Positions 21,932-32,554 of a stretch of DNA of 64,000 bases are shown here, one piece after another. Positions within the stretch are counted from its first letter, which is position 1. Each line of letters begins with the position of its first letter. A program made the translations under genes and the position numbers. A model generated the notes under the pieces. The model had not been told where the DNA came from, searched no databases, and was given only the letters and a program-made list of their open reading frames with translations. Origin of the DNA: Imbricaverruca yamaguchii (taxonomy: Eukaryota; Arthropoda; Thecostraca; Neoverrucidae); assembly GCA_034440575.1 (NCBI GenBank), contig JAOTOL010001547.1, positions 360,001 to 424,000 on the forward strand. The letters run 5' to 3'.

Positions 21932-21972
21932 CCCGCGAGATGGCAGAGGACGCGGCCCTGAAGTACGAGTAA
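21932..21972 (+). CDS. REEP5-like protein, exon 3 (C-terminus)
   Basis: The acceptor TTCCGTTACAG ends at 21931. The exon supplies two bases to finish the split codon (GCC), then REMAEDAALKYE and TAA at 21970-21972. The phase matches the donor at 18138, and the spliced length becomes 189 codons, equal to human REEP5. The acidic/basic short tail is what the family shows at this point. An additional phase-symmetric exon between exons 2 and 3 cannot be excluded, but no candidate was seen. Confidence 0.8.
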
Positions 21973-22780
21973 TGCCGGGCTCTATTCGATGTAGGGCAAC
22001 AACACAAGCAGCGCCCGTCCGAAGTGCCAGCCCTACGCCGTCGAGTCAGCGTGCGGCGTCTCTATGTTCAGTCTACAGGCTGTCGGCTGTTGCCCAACAT
22101 AGCAGTAACCCCTCTCACCGATAACGGTCCTCTCGTTTTCATTAACCTTCGCTTGTGGGTCTGCAGAGGATTGCTTACCCGGTGCGATTGTGCTCATTGT
22201 TTTATATGTGTTTTAGGAATGCGGCTTCGGGTCTGAACCTCACTTTCTCTTCTCGTGCATAATGCGACAGCGCAGTGTCAACTTATAAATGTTCACGGGC
22301 GAATCGTCCCGTGTATCAACTGACTGACTCGCTGTCTCCGAATACGAGTCTCATCCGATCTCCAAAGTCGCAAGCTTACGTGTGCACAGGCTCTTTTCCC
22401 TGCTGGCCTAGCTTGGTTCTAGAAGACTGGCAAGGTGGCTTTGGTGCGTTATTAGAATCCGTATAGCTACACGGAATTCGATATACGTTTAAGCATTGGA
22501 TTGAATGAATGTATTGATGCATTGATTTTGGCAATGTTCTGGCGCGTTGTCTTTGTGAGGTGCACGGGTGTCCTGGTGTTATCCGTGCGAGTTACGTGCG
22601 TGCTGTGCGTGATTCCTTCCCTTTGCCGAGTGAGAAGGCGGTTTGCTGGGTGGAACGCCAAAGATCTTATGATAGTGTGGCAAGATAGCAGCCTGCTTGA
22701 CCCGCATACAGTCCTTCAAGGCGATGCCAATTAAATGTGGAGTATTCTTTCGCAAATCAATAAAACAGCTGAAAATTAGG
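21973..22780 (+). other. Probable REEP5 3' untranslated region with polyA signal
   Basis: Non-coding sequence after the stop, with a canonical AATAAA at 22759-22764. The transcript end is inferred to lie 10-30 bases beyond it. Confidence 0.5.
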
Positions 22781-23116
22781 TTTTTTTATGTGCATTTGAA
22801 GCTGACCAACCGATATAATTTACGTCACCAACTGGCTCATTTCAGTGGTCCATAAGCTTGAAAAGACCGTCTGGTGGTGTTGTGTGGCTTTCACGCACCA
22901 TGGCCACACTTTTGCATGCACCTTTGACATCGAGGATTCAATCGTGTCGTCACAGTCTTTTAACGACAGACCCTCGATTTGATTCCTCGATGCTGCATGA
23001 GACACGAAGACCCAAAAGTTTCGGTAAGTTCTCGCTATCTAAGGTTTTAGATGGAATAGACACCGTACGAGCTTCACATAATGCGGATCATTAGCACGTG
23101 TCTTCGGCATATTCGG

Positions 23117-23487
23117 TGATGTTTCAGTTGCAATAAGCTACATGATGCAGATAATTCACAGTTTATGTCTGCGTGCCCGTATAGAAGCCGAGACTGCGAT
23201 GTAGGGTCCACAGTGTTCCTCTGGGAAAGCTAAGTTATTCCTCATGCCCTGAACAAAATACATAGATATTGAAATATCCTCAATTCCCAAGGAATACTTG
23301 TTGATGTCTCAGTTACAAGATGCTACATGGTACAGATCGTTCAGTTTGTCTTTGCGTGCCTGAATAGAAGCTGAGATTGCGATGCAGGGGGTCCACAGTG
23401 TTCTTCTGCGAAAGCTAAGTTGTTCCTCGTGCCCCGAACAAAGTGCATACATATTGAAATAGCCTCAATGTCCAAGCCATTGGATGT
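23117..23487 (+). repeat. ~185-bp tandem duplication
   Basis: Two adjacent copies start at 23117 and 23302. They share TGATGTYTCAGTTRCAA, GCTACATGRTRCAGAT, TAGAAGCYGAGAYTGCGATG, GGTCCACAGTGTTC and GAAAGCTAAGTTRTTCCTC in order, with about 80 percent identity by eye. No protein is encoded. Confidence 0.88.
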
Positions 23488-24068
23488 TCTAATCGGTGCC
23501 CGCACAGGGAGGCATGAATGTGCTTCCGCTCCGTCGAAATTGTCTGCTGCAAGTGCCCCACGAGAACGGTTGAGTGCGCCTTCTCTCCAACTCTTCTTTC
23601 CGATCCGCGGTGCCCTTGCGAGGAAATACAGTACCCTTCACTGACTAAAATGTATGGATCCGCGCCCGGTACTACGGCCGAGCTTGTGTCTTGACAACTT
23701 GCCAGCTGGCCAGTCCAGCTGTAGGCAAATATAAGATAGCTTGGTGTGGACCCAGACGAGGTAGGGTATGGTAATGACAAGGTTCGCGCCCTTCTAACCG
23801 CATAGGCGTCGCCAGTGATTTTGGATAGGGGACGGAACAAGGTCAATTGTAATTTAATTAGACATCACATAACTTTAATTAAGCTATGTGCAACGCCGAA
23901 GACACAATGTTGGATTTTACGAAGTGTCAGTGGGCTTCCTCGCCCCACGCTGTGGCGATGTCCATATCCTTACGGCGCGGTTTCAGGGGGTGGGGGCCCC
24001 TTCCTCTGGAGAGGCGGCGCACTACCAGGGACATTCAGGCACACACCCCTGGCTTATCCGGTGGTAGA
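23488..24068. other. Intergenic, nothing recognised
   Basis: A minus-strand open frame of 143 codons (23415-23846) was checked; it overlaps the duplication and resembles no known family. Confidence 0.3.
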
Positions 24069-24500
24069 TTAACCGGATCAGTCTCGGCGGGGGTATTCAA
24101 CGGTCCCCCTCACCTAAGGTTGACTTTGAACTTCGAACAACATTTTTCGGTCGGGTCTACCCATTAGAAAAGGAAAATTAAGGAAAACCTGAACCCAAAG
24201 TTTTGACATTTCGAGAAGAAAAAAAATGTATGGGTGGCCAAAGATTGTATGGTTTAAATCTCCCCAAAATGAATCCCACAGAGCCAAAACATGCTGCAAG
24301 TCGTGAGGAGCTAGCACCCTAGTGGGGTCACTCTTGGGGAGAGATGGTGTGGAGTGTCGGGCCCTACTCGTCGAGCGCTTTCCCATGACATGATATGACA
24401 TGACCCTCTCGTTTTCGTGCGACACTTAGTTTGAAGATTAGGTGGGGGTCCCTATCAACTCCCCCTAGACAGGATCTGATCGGAGAGACTGGTGAAGATA
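24069..24500 (+). mobile_element. piggyBac-like MITE, family A, copy 2 (internally deleted)
   Basis: It starts TTAACCGGATCAGTCTCGG, passes through CCCCTCACCTAAGGTTGACT, then matches the right half of the other copies (ACTTCGAACAACATTTT, CCATTAGAAAAGGAAAATTA, GACCCTCTCGTTTTCGTGCG). The part corresponding to about 35043-35390 is missing, so it is a deletion derivative. The right end has decayed (ACTGGTGAAGATAAAA). Confidence 0.75.
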
Positions 24501-25370
24501 AAATACAGACGCTGAGTAGCAAATGCCCTCCTGCAGGGATACGCTAGTTTTCTACATATTTAAATGCAAAAAATACTACAGGGATACCAGTTTAAATTGA
24601 TGAGGATTTTACCCGATCACTTTGTAACGAATGGCAAACGTGCATGAGATGTATTTGTATGGTTTAACTTGCCCAGTTTAGCAAACATGAAGAATGCCAA
24701 CATGTTAATGTTATCGATCTATATTGGCTCATAGGTGTTATTTTTGGTTGAAAATTAATGGGGAGGGTAAAATACATGAAGGCAATGGTCAGGCACAAAG
24801 CGATAGGGGGAAGGGCACACTCCATAAGGTCCCGTGCTGAAAGTGGAAATTATTGGAGGAGACAAAGCCAGTATTTGGGGGCACCCTCCCTCGAAACCAT
24901 GAGTGTAGCGACTGGGGGGACACCTCCCCTCCCACAAATGAAAAAGTGACGATTTGTTCCCATCAATTGTTTCCATGTCCCCCAAGTCTCAGCTACCTGA
25001 GTATCATCACCGCAAAACTCTGCTTCACCATGTATAAAGTGATAATATATATCCAAAAGAATGGCAATTAAACGCCAATGTAGCTAATCAACGAACTTCA
25101 CGGGGTATCTGTCGTCACAAAATCTGCGAATGGCAAATCATCAAACATGAACCTCGACCATCTTCTGTTTTCGCTTCGGTGGAAAATTGGGCTCTACTAG
25201 GCAGGCTGCTAAGCCTAAGCTTGAGTATTGTTTTGCTGCAATGAAGGTTAGACTAGGTTAGGTTAGCTTTGGTGACATTAAAATAATTGTATTTGGACAT
25301 TGATTTTTAGGTAGATTTCAGGTTAGGTTATGCTGAGTTTTTGTTCATTTTTCATTGCGATGCTTTTTAA
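24501..25370. other. Intergenic, AACCT-type words, nothing else
   Basis: GGTTAGGTTA words occur at about 25255-25275 and 25320-25332. Otherwise nothing was recognised. Confidence 0.35.
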
Positions 25371-26010
25371 CGTGGGTAAGACAATATGACCATTTATTTC
25401 CTCCGCAAATAATTACTTTTCAGTTAATGGCAATCCATACAATTGATGACGTCATAGGCACCTACCTTAATGGGATGGTCCCGGCTGTGGCTCTTTCGAT
25501 TCTTAACCTAACCGAGGTGGTTAAATTAGGTTTGCAATAATATAAAATATATTATTGCATAATATAATGGAACCTAACCGGGAAACCACAGTCGTCCGAA
25601 ACAAAACTTCCGACTAGGCTTTACGTCATTTCCAGTTCCGAAAGTTTAGCAAAAAACAGTCTGACTAAACTCAAGTTAGTAGGACAGCCATCTTCATAAC
25701 AATACCTACTAAACTTCCGAAAGTGTTATCGAATGGAAACCTTGATCAAGGCTGTGGGCTCGTTGGACTGCAAGCATTTATTATGGAGAATAGATGTCCA
25801 ATTAATGCAGAAACATAAGGTTTCCGGTGTTTAAGAATATTAAATCAAGTATATTAAGTGTTCAATTACTTCTAAATCACGTCTGTGATACCAGGTACGG
25901 ATAATTGTACGCGATGGGCTATATGGAATGAAGGTTATGATCGTGAATTTTTCCGCCAAATAAAAAGTAATCATTTGCGGAGAAAGTAAGTGGTCGCATC
26001 GTCTTACGTC
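25371..26010 (+). mobile_element. Non-autonomous TIR element, family D, best copy
   Basis: The two ends are inverted copies. The left end is GTAAGACAATATGACCATTT followed by the CCTCCGCAAATAATTAC block (25375-25412). The right end reads, in reverse complement, GTAAGACGATGCGACCACTT followed by CTCCGCAAATGATTAC (25965-26008). The interior shares words with 8.95-9.99 kb. About 640 bp with no transposase, so a MITE. The target duplication is unclear. Confidence 0.75.
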
Positions 26011-26059
26011 AAAAACCATCGTATTAAAATAAATCCACAAAAATCAACATTTACATCGA

Positions 26060-26270
26060 TCGAAATATTTACCGATTTTTGTGCTATATTTCCCAACTCC
26101 AAGCCTCTTGTTAGGTGTTATATTGCCTCCAAACTGAGAAGTATGCACTTGTAGAGGAAATGAGTAGTTGCATCGTGTTGACCACACTCATGCGTTTTGC
26201 ATTAGTAGGAGAAATTCCAAGAACTCAAAATTGCCTTCATCTGCAAATTTACCAATTCCAGTAGCAGGCT
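26060..26270 (-). repeat. Interspersed repeat family D, copy 3
   Basis: Reverse-complement match to the 2246 core. TCCCAACTCCAAGCC, GAAGTATGCACTTGTAGAGG and AAATGAGTAGT are shared with the 36-kb copy in order. Confidence 0.65.
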
Positions 26271-27046
26271 TTTTCCTGACCATGTTAGCCCAGTGGTGCA
26301 TTACAGTTGATGCTGGACCTTATCAGGGTCAGTCAGCTTTGAGCAGTATTTTCTTGGCCCAAGATATTATAAAGTAACATAGCTCCTCTTCAGACTTGTT
26401 CCCAAATGCCCACCATGTCCTTGACTGTATTTTGTTTGTCTTATGATTGTGACATAATATAGAGGAGTGATCTGCTGGTTGTCCCATGGCTTGACAATGG
26501 GTTGGAGCTGGTAGTGGAATTGAGGACAGACTGAAAAATGTGGCAGGTTTGGATAAAATATATGGTTAAGAACATTGGGGTTAGGTCATGCACAGGTTTG
26601 CACTCAGTCTAGCTTAGGTATGCAGTGTAGCTCAGGCATGCATCTATCAATGCAGGTATACACCCCAGGCCTGTGACAGAAAACCAGAAAATTAGATGGC
26701 ACCAAAGAAGATGAAAAGAATGTGCATTTGTCAGTAAGTTGCATACCATTCATGCTGTACATGTCAAGTTTTCCTCAATTTTCTGACCAAATGTCACAAT
26801 TCTACACTAATAAAATAGTAATTGTTTTATGACAAGGTGTTAATATTTGACATTTTCTATTTTCACATTCAGGACTCCATTTTATTAGTTTTCGTGGTCA
26901 AGGTCAATTTTACCTTGATCCATCTGCATTTTCGTTTGGTGTGTGCAGCCCTGGGATAATGCCTAAATGAGAAAAAAAAAGGAAATTAAATAATGGAATA
27001 TTTCTTCTATAAGACTAAGTAAGAGGCACTGCATTAATAGGGAGGT

Positions 27047-27224
27047 GGGGTGGGGATGGCCAAGTGGTTAAGGTGTCTGGCTATGGGTACCAAAGGTCCC
27101 AGGTTTGACTCTAGTGCCACTCAGGACATTTCCCAATCCTGTGGCCCACAGGCAAAACAGTGTGGGCAGTGCCATTAGCTGTGAATGTGCATAAAGTGTG
27201 TTGTGAACCAACCAATAAACAAAC
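27047..27224 (+). mobile_element. Second tRNA-derived SINE (Leu/Ser-like head)
   Basis: Flanked by AATAGGGAGGT (27036-27046) and AATAGGCAGGT (27225-27235), a target duplication with one mismatch. The head has box A TGGCCAAGTGGTTAAGG (from 27057) and box B GGTTTGACTCT (27102-27112), the class-II tRNA pattern. The 3' end is ACCAATAAACAAACA. It differs from the 19.4-kb family in its head and body. Confidence 0.85.
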
Positions 27225-27589
27225 AATAGGCAGGTAGAATTTCACAGCTAGGTTGGGTTGGGAGGCACAGGTGAGTTAGGTACAGGGTACATGCAGAATC
27301 CTGCTTCATGCATCATTCAGCCATTTCTTTGAATGATATATTCTGTTCCTGTTTTGAACATAAACATTGCAGTAACATTGCATTTGAAAATATAAATGAG
27401 CATTGAATATCTCCCACTGCTTGTTCTACCTTGCCTGAGTGCATTTGTTTCACATTTGAGGATTTAGAACACTATCCCATACTTCACATAAAAACATATA
27501 TTTCAGTCCCCATTGATGAAAAGTAAAGTGTCTAATTGGTGACAATATTTTCAAAAATTGAAATCCTGAAAATCATAGCTGAATAGTAG

Positions 27590-28200
27590 TGGTCCTCTAA
27601 CTCCAACATGGAGTAACTCCTGTGCAGTAGTAAATTATTTGTGAAATGGGGTGGGATGTACCACTTGTATAGCTCTGAATAGATATCCTTCCCCAAGGAA
27701 GTATCAGCATTAATGTTGTTGGCCTGTGCTTATGAAGTCTACATAACTTGTTTCTAAGAATATTTTATGTGTAAATATTATGTTATGCTTACAATTATAA
27801 TCATCATGCACAAGCATCTTCAACACAATCCCAGTAACATAGGTAATATGTGATGTGGTCTGTTTAACAATACCCCCTGTTGATACTGTGGTATTACACT
27901 TGTTACCATTGACATAGGTATGCCCATAATGGATGTCCAAAAATTAAATGAAAAGCAAGCACTTATAAGTACACCTGTGGCCCAAAATTTACATGGAAGG
28001 ACTGGAAACATATTTTACTTGGCATGTTGACATTGCAAATTCGGATATCCCATTGCACTTGTTTAGACATCCCACACCTAATGAAAAACCATTGTTTTAG
28101 CACTGATCCAGCATGCACCAACATTCCAATCACTGGTGCAGGAACATCTTGGGACGAACTAGAAACCACAGTGCAATTTTTATAGTAAACCTTTGAAGTT
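27590..28200 (+). repeat. Interspersed repeat family B, copy 1
   Basis: Diverged copy of 58130-58700 and of 49795-50060. Shared words in order: AATTATTTGTGAAAT, ATACCACTT-like, AAGTATCARCATYC, GTGCTTATGAAGTCT, TAAGTATCATGTT-like. The 3' half (CATCCCACACCTAATGAAAA) is shared only with the 58-kb copy. Confidence 0.65.
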
Positions 28201-28324
28201 TCACAGAAAGTAACCTCTTATAAATATGAAGTGCAGTTGTCATTTTAACCCAATCACTGGAAATACTGCGCGGCACGGGCAGATCCGATAGGAATATGGG
28301 AGCATGCTCTCTTCTCCCATACAA

Positions 28325-28384
28325 TACATGGGCGTTACATGACCAATGAAGTTGATGTGCACTAAAGTCCAAATGACTAAATTA
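28325..28384 (+). mobile_element. Mini stem-loop retroposon M3
   Basis: About 60 bp with GGGCGTTACATGACCAATGA then AGTTGATGTGCACTAAAGTC, between duplications TCCCATACAA (28315-28324 and 28385-28394). The stem has decayed on the 3' side (GTGCAC instead of GCGCCC). It lies 335 bp upstream of the CWF19L2 start. Confidence 0.8.
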
Positions 28385-28394
28385 TCCCATACAA

Positions 28395-28719
28395 AAGTAG
28401 CACCACTCTGATTGTAAAGGGCTTCCATCCGGGGATGCTTGAGTGCACCACATCCTCAATTTTTAAGCTGAAAGCTCCCATCTGAGTAGAAAAGGCGTCC
28501 TTCCATTGACACTCTTATTGCACCCATTACAATTGTATTAATCAGTCGCGCATCTCCATACGAGTGTCTCATCCCCCGACCTTGGACGATCCCTGCTACA
28601 TGGAAGTTGGGTAAAATATGAATTTGTTTAATCTAATGCTAGTATATTTTCAGGCAAATATGCTGCAGGGAGCAAGTGTTGCAAAATAAAGGAGGTACCA
28701 TGGTTGCGTGTTGATTACG
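28395..28719 (+). promoter_or_regulatory. CWF19L2 upstream region with possible intron acceptor and short upstream ORF
   Basis: A good acceptor (TATATTTTCAG, ending at 28653) suggests that an upstream exon exists and that this exon starts at 28654. An ATG at 28700 opens a five-codon frame that stops at TGA, overlapping the approach to the main ATG at 28720. It could slow initiation. From the acceptor a third frame stays open for about 60 codons into the gene, so the true N-terminus may differ. Confidence 0.4.
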
Positions 28720-31075
28720 ATGAGCTCAGAAAAAGGAGGAAAGCAGCCTCACTGCCTGTTTCCAAGTGCACACTCGGATCTCAGCAACAAAAAGCATACA
28801 AAGAAGAAAAGGGAACACAGGCGACGCCGCCCGAGTTCTTCGGATAGTGACAGCAGCGATGGTGGACAGTGGGTGGAAAAGCAGGCCGCAGCGGATGCCA
28901 CAGCCCCGCAGCCTGTGCTGCCCCCTGATGAGGGGCAGCCGGTGGTGCAGCGCGACGACTGGATGACCATAGCAGGCCTGCTCGGGGGCGAGACGGCCGG
29001 CGACGTGCGCCAACGGCGTCGCCAGACCAAACAGGAGGCGCGAGCCGAGGAAGAGCGACGGCGCGACGCGACGCTCGAGGCGCTGCGATACCGCGACAGC
29101 GGCAGCACGCCCGTCCGAGCCGTGGGCGATGGTGGCGCCAGCTGGCTGCGCAGAGCCCTGCAGCGCGCTCACCAGCAGGCGCGCGAACAGGGCCTGCCGG
29201 TCGAAGACATCGTGGCCGAGCGCTGGGGTTCTATGGAGAAGCTGCAGGCGATGCTGGACGCCGCCGAACAAAGGGCGCGACCGTCTGAGGCGGGCTCTCT
29301 GGAGCGGCGGTCCAGGCCAGGAACCACCAAAGGCTGGAGAAGAGGTGGGGACAAGGACCAAAATGACACTAGAGACCGCGGACTGGGCCGGAATCATGAC
29401 AGACAACGGAGCAGAAGCAAGGGAAGAGACGAGAGCGGGGACCGGGAGAGGAGGCGAAGCATAAGCAGAGAGAGAAGAAGCAAGAGCGAGGAGAGAAAAC
29501 GAAGCCAAAACAGGGAGAGGAGGCGAAGCAGGAGCAGAGAAAGAAAGGGAAGAAGCAGAAGCAGAGAAAATGCACGGGATAGTAATGGCGGTCGAGAAAA
29601 CGTGCGGCATAGGAGTCGAGAGCGGAAACGAAGTGGAAGCGAACAGAGGAATCGAAGCAGGAGTCGAGACAGAGATTCCACAGTGCAAAGGAAGAGGCAC
29701 ATTGATAAAAATGACGAACAAAAGCCGGGAAAAAAGCAAGCGCCTATATAAATCTACATCCCCTGGCGTAGGACATCAGGATCCTAGAGAGGCTCCGTGT
29801 CTGGCCGCTGTGCCTCCGCCCGAGTCTTCATCTTCAGTTGGTGGAGCACAAAAGCAGAGCTCTCATCGGGTAACTCACTCCTCCAGCGGAAGGGACGCCT
29901 CTAGCGAGGAAACGACGCCAGAGCCGGTGCAGCCGCTGACAGAAGGCCAGCTGAACACGCTGGCGGCGCGCCTTCTCAAGGCCGAACTCAACGACGACGA
30001 CCAGCTGGCAGCGACTCTCCGGCGGCAGCTGGAGGCGGCACGCAGGCTGCGCGCCGCATCGGGGTCGGACAGGGTTCAGCAGGTGGTGGTTGTGGCCGCG
30101 GCGGCAAAGCCGGCGGAGGCGCGCGCCGGCGGGAGGCGCAAAAAGGCGGACACGCACCGCGCCGGCGAGCGGACGCGGTTCTTTGCCGACGACGACCGCC
30201 TCGATCTACGCGACATGTTCGAGCGCGAGCGGCGTACAACAACGGCCGACGAGGTGGCCGCCCTGACGCGGCTCACGGCGCACGGCATCCGGCAGAAACT
30301 CGATGACGACTTCAACGTGGACGACGCACTAGTCGAGCGGGCCGGCCGTGCCGAGCCGACGCGCGCCCAGGACGAGCGGGAGGCGGGGCGTGCGCTGGCA
30401 CAGCACCGGCGCGCCGACCGCTGTGACCGCTGCTTCGACAACCGTCACACGCTGAAGCATCTGATCGTATCGCTCGGCGAGAAGGTGTACCTGTCGCTGC
30501 CGGCTGGGCGCTCGCTGACGACCGGGCACTGCCTGGTGGTGCCGCAGCAGCACGTGCCCAGCTTGGTAGCGCTGGATGAGGACGCTTGGGAGGAGGTGGG
30601 CCGATTCAGGGCGGCTCTGGTCAACATGTTCGCCGGCGACGGTAAGGACGTGATGTTTTTCGAGACGGCGATGAAACTGGCGCAGCACCCGCATGCTGTG
30701 CTGCACTGTGTACCTGTACCTCGCGAGACCGGTGACATGGCGCCCATCTACTTCCGAAAGGCACTCGAGGAGAGCGAGGCCGAGTGGAGCCAAAACAAGA
30801 AGGTGGTGAACTTACGGGGCCGCGACGTGCGTAGAGCCGTGCCCAAGGGATTGCCGTACTTCTTCGTCGACTTTGGCCTGCAATCAGGCTTTGCGCACAT
30901 AGTGGAAGACGAGGAGCTGTTTCCGTGCAGTTTTGCGCAAGAAGTAATTGGGGGCATGCTGGAGCTTGAGCCGTCCGCCTGGAGAAAATCGCGTCATGAG
31001 TCGCTGGACCAGCAAATAGTAAAGGTGAAAGAGTTCTCCAAGGACTGGATCACACACGACTTCACGCAGGCCTAG
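28720..31075 (+). CDS. CWF19L2: CWF19-like protein 2 (CwfJ family), one frame break
   Basis: CWF19L2 associates with late spliceosomes and is related to yeast lariat-debranching cofactors (family knowledge). In frame one, 28720-29751: a basic KKHTKKKREHRRRR stretch, SDSDSSDGGQWVEK, the QRDDWMTIAGLLGG block, and WLRRALQRAHQQAREQGLP with VEDIVAERWGSMEKLQ, both diagnostic. An RS/RE-rich tract follows at 29360-29720. The frame stops at 29751. The next frame carries the rest to TAG at 31075: FFADDDRLDLRDMFERER, then the CwfJ C-1 domain (DRCDRCFDN, LTTGHCLVVPQQHVPSL, HIT-like HPHAVLHCVPVP). It ends with the CwfJ C-2 domain (GDMAPIYFRKALEE, GLPYFFVDFGLQSGFAH). The shift fits one extra A in the A6 run at 29730-29735. 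A micro-intron is less likely because no GT..AG pair fits. The family normally has many introns; this copy has none visible, so intron loss or an old retrocopy is possible. Confidence 0.95.
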
Positions 31076-31092
31076 GTCTGTATTGCGGTAAC

Positions 31093-31136
31093 GTTGCATG
31101 ACCAACGCAGTCGATGCGCCCATAAAACCCAGCACC
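31093..31136 (+). mobile_element. Mini stem-loop retroposon M4, in the CWF19L2 3' region
   Basis: A 44-bp insertion with GTTGCATGACCAACGCAGTC then GATGCGCCCATAAAACCC, flanked by GCGGTAAC (31085-31092 and 31137-31144). It begins 18 bp after the CWF19L2 stop, so the transcript should carry it. Confidence 0.75.
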
Positions 31137-31144
31137 GCGGTAAC

Positions 31145-31676
31145 AGTCGCGCTGCATGTCATTTGTGCGAACATCAGTGCGCGTTACGGAAGTTCGTCTG
31201 AGAATATACTGGTGGATGTATGCTGGTTAAACGTTACGTTCTGGTGATGGTGATGCGGTTCGTGGTTGATACCTACGCGGATGCGTGCATATGTTTGGCA
31301 AGAGCGGGTTCCACGACGAAGCATTTCATACATTGAAGAACATAAACCTATTGATTCATCGTTGCTTACTTCTCAATTGCGTCACCTGTTGAACATGGTC
31401 TTATAATTTCTTCATACTTCAACTTCATACTTTCCGTAATACTTCGGTGGTTACTTAGTGTTCGCGTCGCGCACTTTGCTTTGCTGGCATGTACGTTTTT
31501 GGTCATCCACCTCACGCAGAACGGCATACTTTGAAGTAGGCAAAGGATTTCGGGTAGTACGCATCAGGCGGCAACGTCGAGGTCAATGGACATCACTATA
31601 GTAGCATTGTTTAATACAACGAGGAATGGCTCTTAGTTGCTCCTGGGTTTTAGACATTGCGTGAGAAAAAATATAC
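31145..31676. other. CWF19L2 3' flank, nothing recognised
   Basis: Probable untranslated and intergenic sequence. I did not find a convincing AATAAA for CWF19L2 close to the stop. Confidence 0.3.
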
Positions 31677-31689
31677 GACGTTCAATATA

Positions 31690-31748
31690 TATTGGGCGCA
31701 AAATGACCTTAGTAGTCCATGCGCCCTTAAGCCCAAATAATCAATCAA
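31690..31748 (+). mobile_element. Mini stem-loop retroposon M5
   Basis: About 59 bp. A perfect 6-bp stem GGGCGC (31694-31699) / GCGCCC (31721-31726) encloses AAAATGACCTTAGTAGTCCAT, and the tail is CCCAAATAATCAATCAA. Flanked by GACGTTCAATATA (31677-31689) and GACGTTAAATATA (31749-31761), 12 of 13 identical. Confidence 0.85.
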
Positions 31749-31972
31749 GACGTTAAATATACCGGAAGTGCTGAGTTTACATTGAAAGTAACGTTAAGGA
31801 TTGTACTGTATTATTCAACGTTTCGGCCAGGAACCATCCTTAGGAGTGGAGGCTTGTACAGTTTAAACAAAGTGGAGGTCAGGTAAAAATCCTATTTTTC
31901 TCGAGTATATAGCCTCGGGCATGGCATTTTCAAACTGTAATTCCGATACAGATCAACGGTCTCCATGAGTTG

Positions 31973-31978
31973 TTTATT
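31973..31978 (-). promoter_or_regulatory. polyA signal of NDUFB1
   Basis: AATAAA on the minus strand, about 120 bases after the NDUFB1 stop codon, at a normal distance for a short 3' untranslated region. Confidence 0.6.
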
Positions 31979-32096
31979 ACACAATTAGCATTATCGACAG
32001 GCAAGCGATGCGGTTGTTCCTGCCGGTTTCCTGCTACCAAGAACACAAATCAATGGCATTTGCCGCACACATTCATTACACCTATACCAATAAACA

Positions 32097-32270
32097 CTAC
32101 CAGGGCTGCTTCTCGCCAGGCTTCAATTCACGCCCATACAGCGCCGACTTGTTTCTGAACATGGACATGCTCTCGTTGTCCATCCGGTCCAAGCGCCATC
32201 CGATAATGAACATCACCATCGGCGCGATGGCCGCGATCCGCTTGCCGATGACGGAAGGCGGAATGCTCAT
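32097..32270 (-). CDS. NDUFB1: NADH dehydrogenase 1 beta subcomplex subunit 1 (MNLL), 57 residues
   Basis: An accessory single-pass subunit of mitochondrial complex I in the inner membrane. On the minus strand, ATG at 32268-32270 opens 57 codons to TAG at 32097-32099; human NDUFB1 has 58. The diagnostic core is present: IAPMVMFIIGWRLDRMDNES is the membrane span followed by the LDR motif, and MFRNKSALYGRELKPGEKQP is the FRNKSxLxxRELxPxE signature. The protein is too short for ordinary ORF cut-offs, and the plus-strand open frame 32008-32340 across it is its shadow. The start is the first ATG giving family length; upstream in-frame codons (SSVSSGEWTWRPARGASDV) lack homology. It is convergent with CWF19L2. 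Confidence 0.94.
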   Translation of the reverse strand: MSIPPSVIGKRIAAIAPMVMFIIGWRLDRMDNESMSMFRNKSALYGRELKPGEKQPW

Positions 32271-32500
32271 GACGTCGGATGCTCCTCGCGCCGGCCTCCA
32301 AGTCCACTCGCCACTAGAAACGGACGACAGCGCATGGTAAGTGGGATGTCAACGTCAATCACCTCAGTTTTACCTTCAAGGGGAGTGGATTTATTTTATC
32401 TCTTATTTTTGGTTAACCAGGATATAAATATGGTTGTTTTAAAAAATGTCGAATACAAATGTAACGAAGGAAGAATTAAGGCACTCAAAGAGCAGATGAA

Positions 32501-32554
32501 CTAGGCGCTACATGACTAATGTAGTCAATGCACACTAAAGCCCTTATAACTAAC
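32501..32554 (+). mobile_element. Mini stem-loop retroposon M6, upstream of NDUFB1
   Basis: 54 bp with AGGCGCTACATGACTAATGT then AGTCAATGCACACTAAAGCC, flanked by AAAGAGCAGATGAA (32487-32500) and AAAGAGCAGGTGAA (32555-32568), 13 of 14 identical. It lies about 230 bp upstream of the NDUFB1 start codon, near its promoter. Confidence 0.85.

Noticed and set aside
28726..29739. 337-codon minus-strand open frame opposite CWF19L2
   Set aside because: Low-complexity Ser/Leu/Phe translation caused by the RS-rich coding strand; no homology.
32008..32340. 110-codon plus-strand gene
   Set aside because: It is the antisense shadow of NDUFB1, which fits its family in length and motifs.
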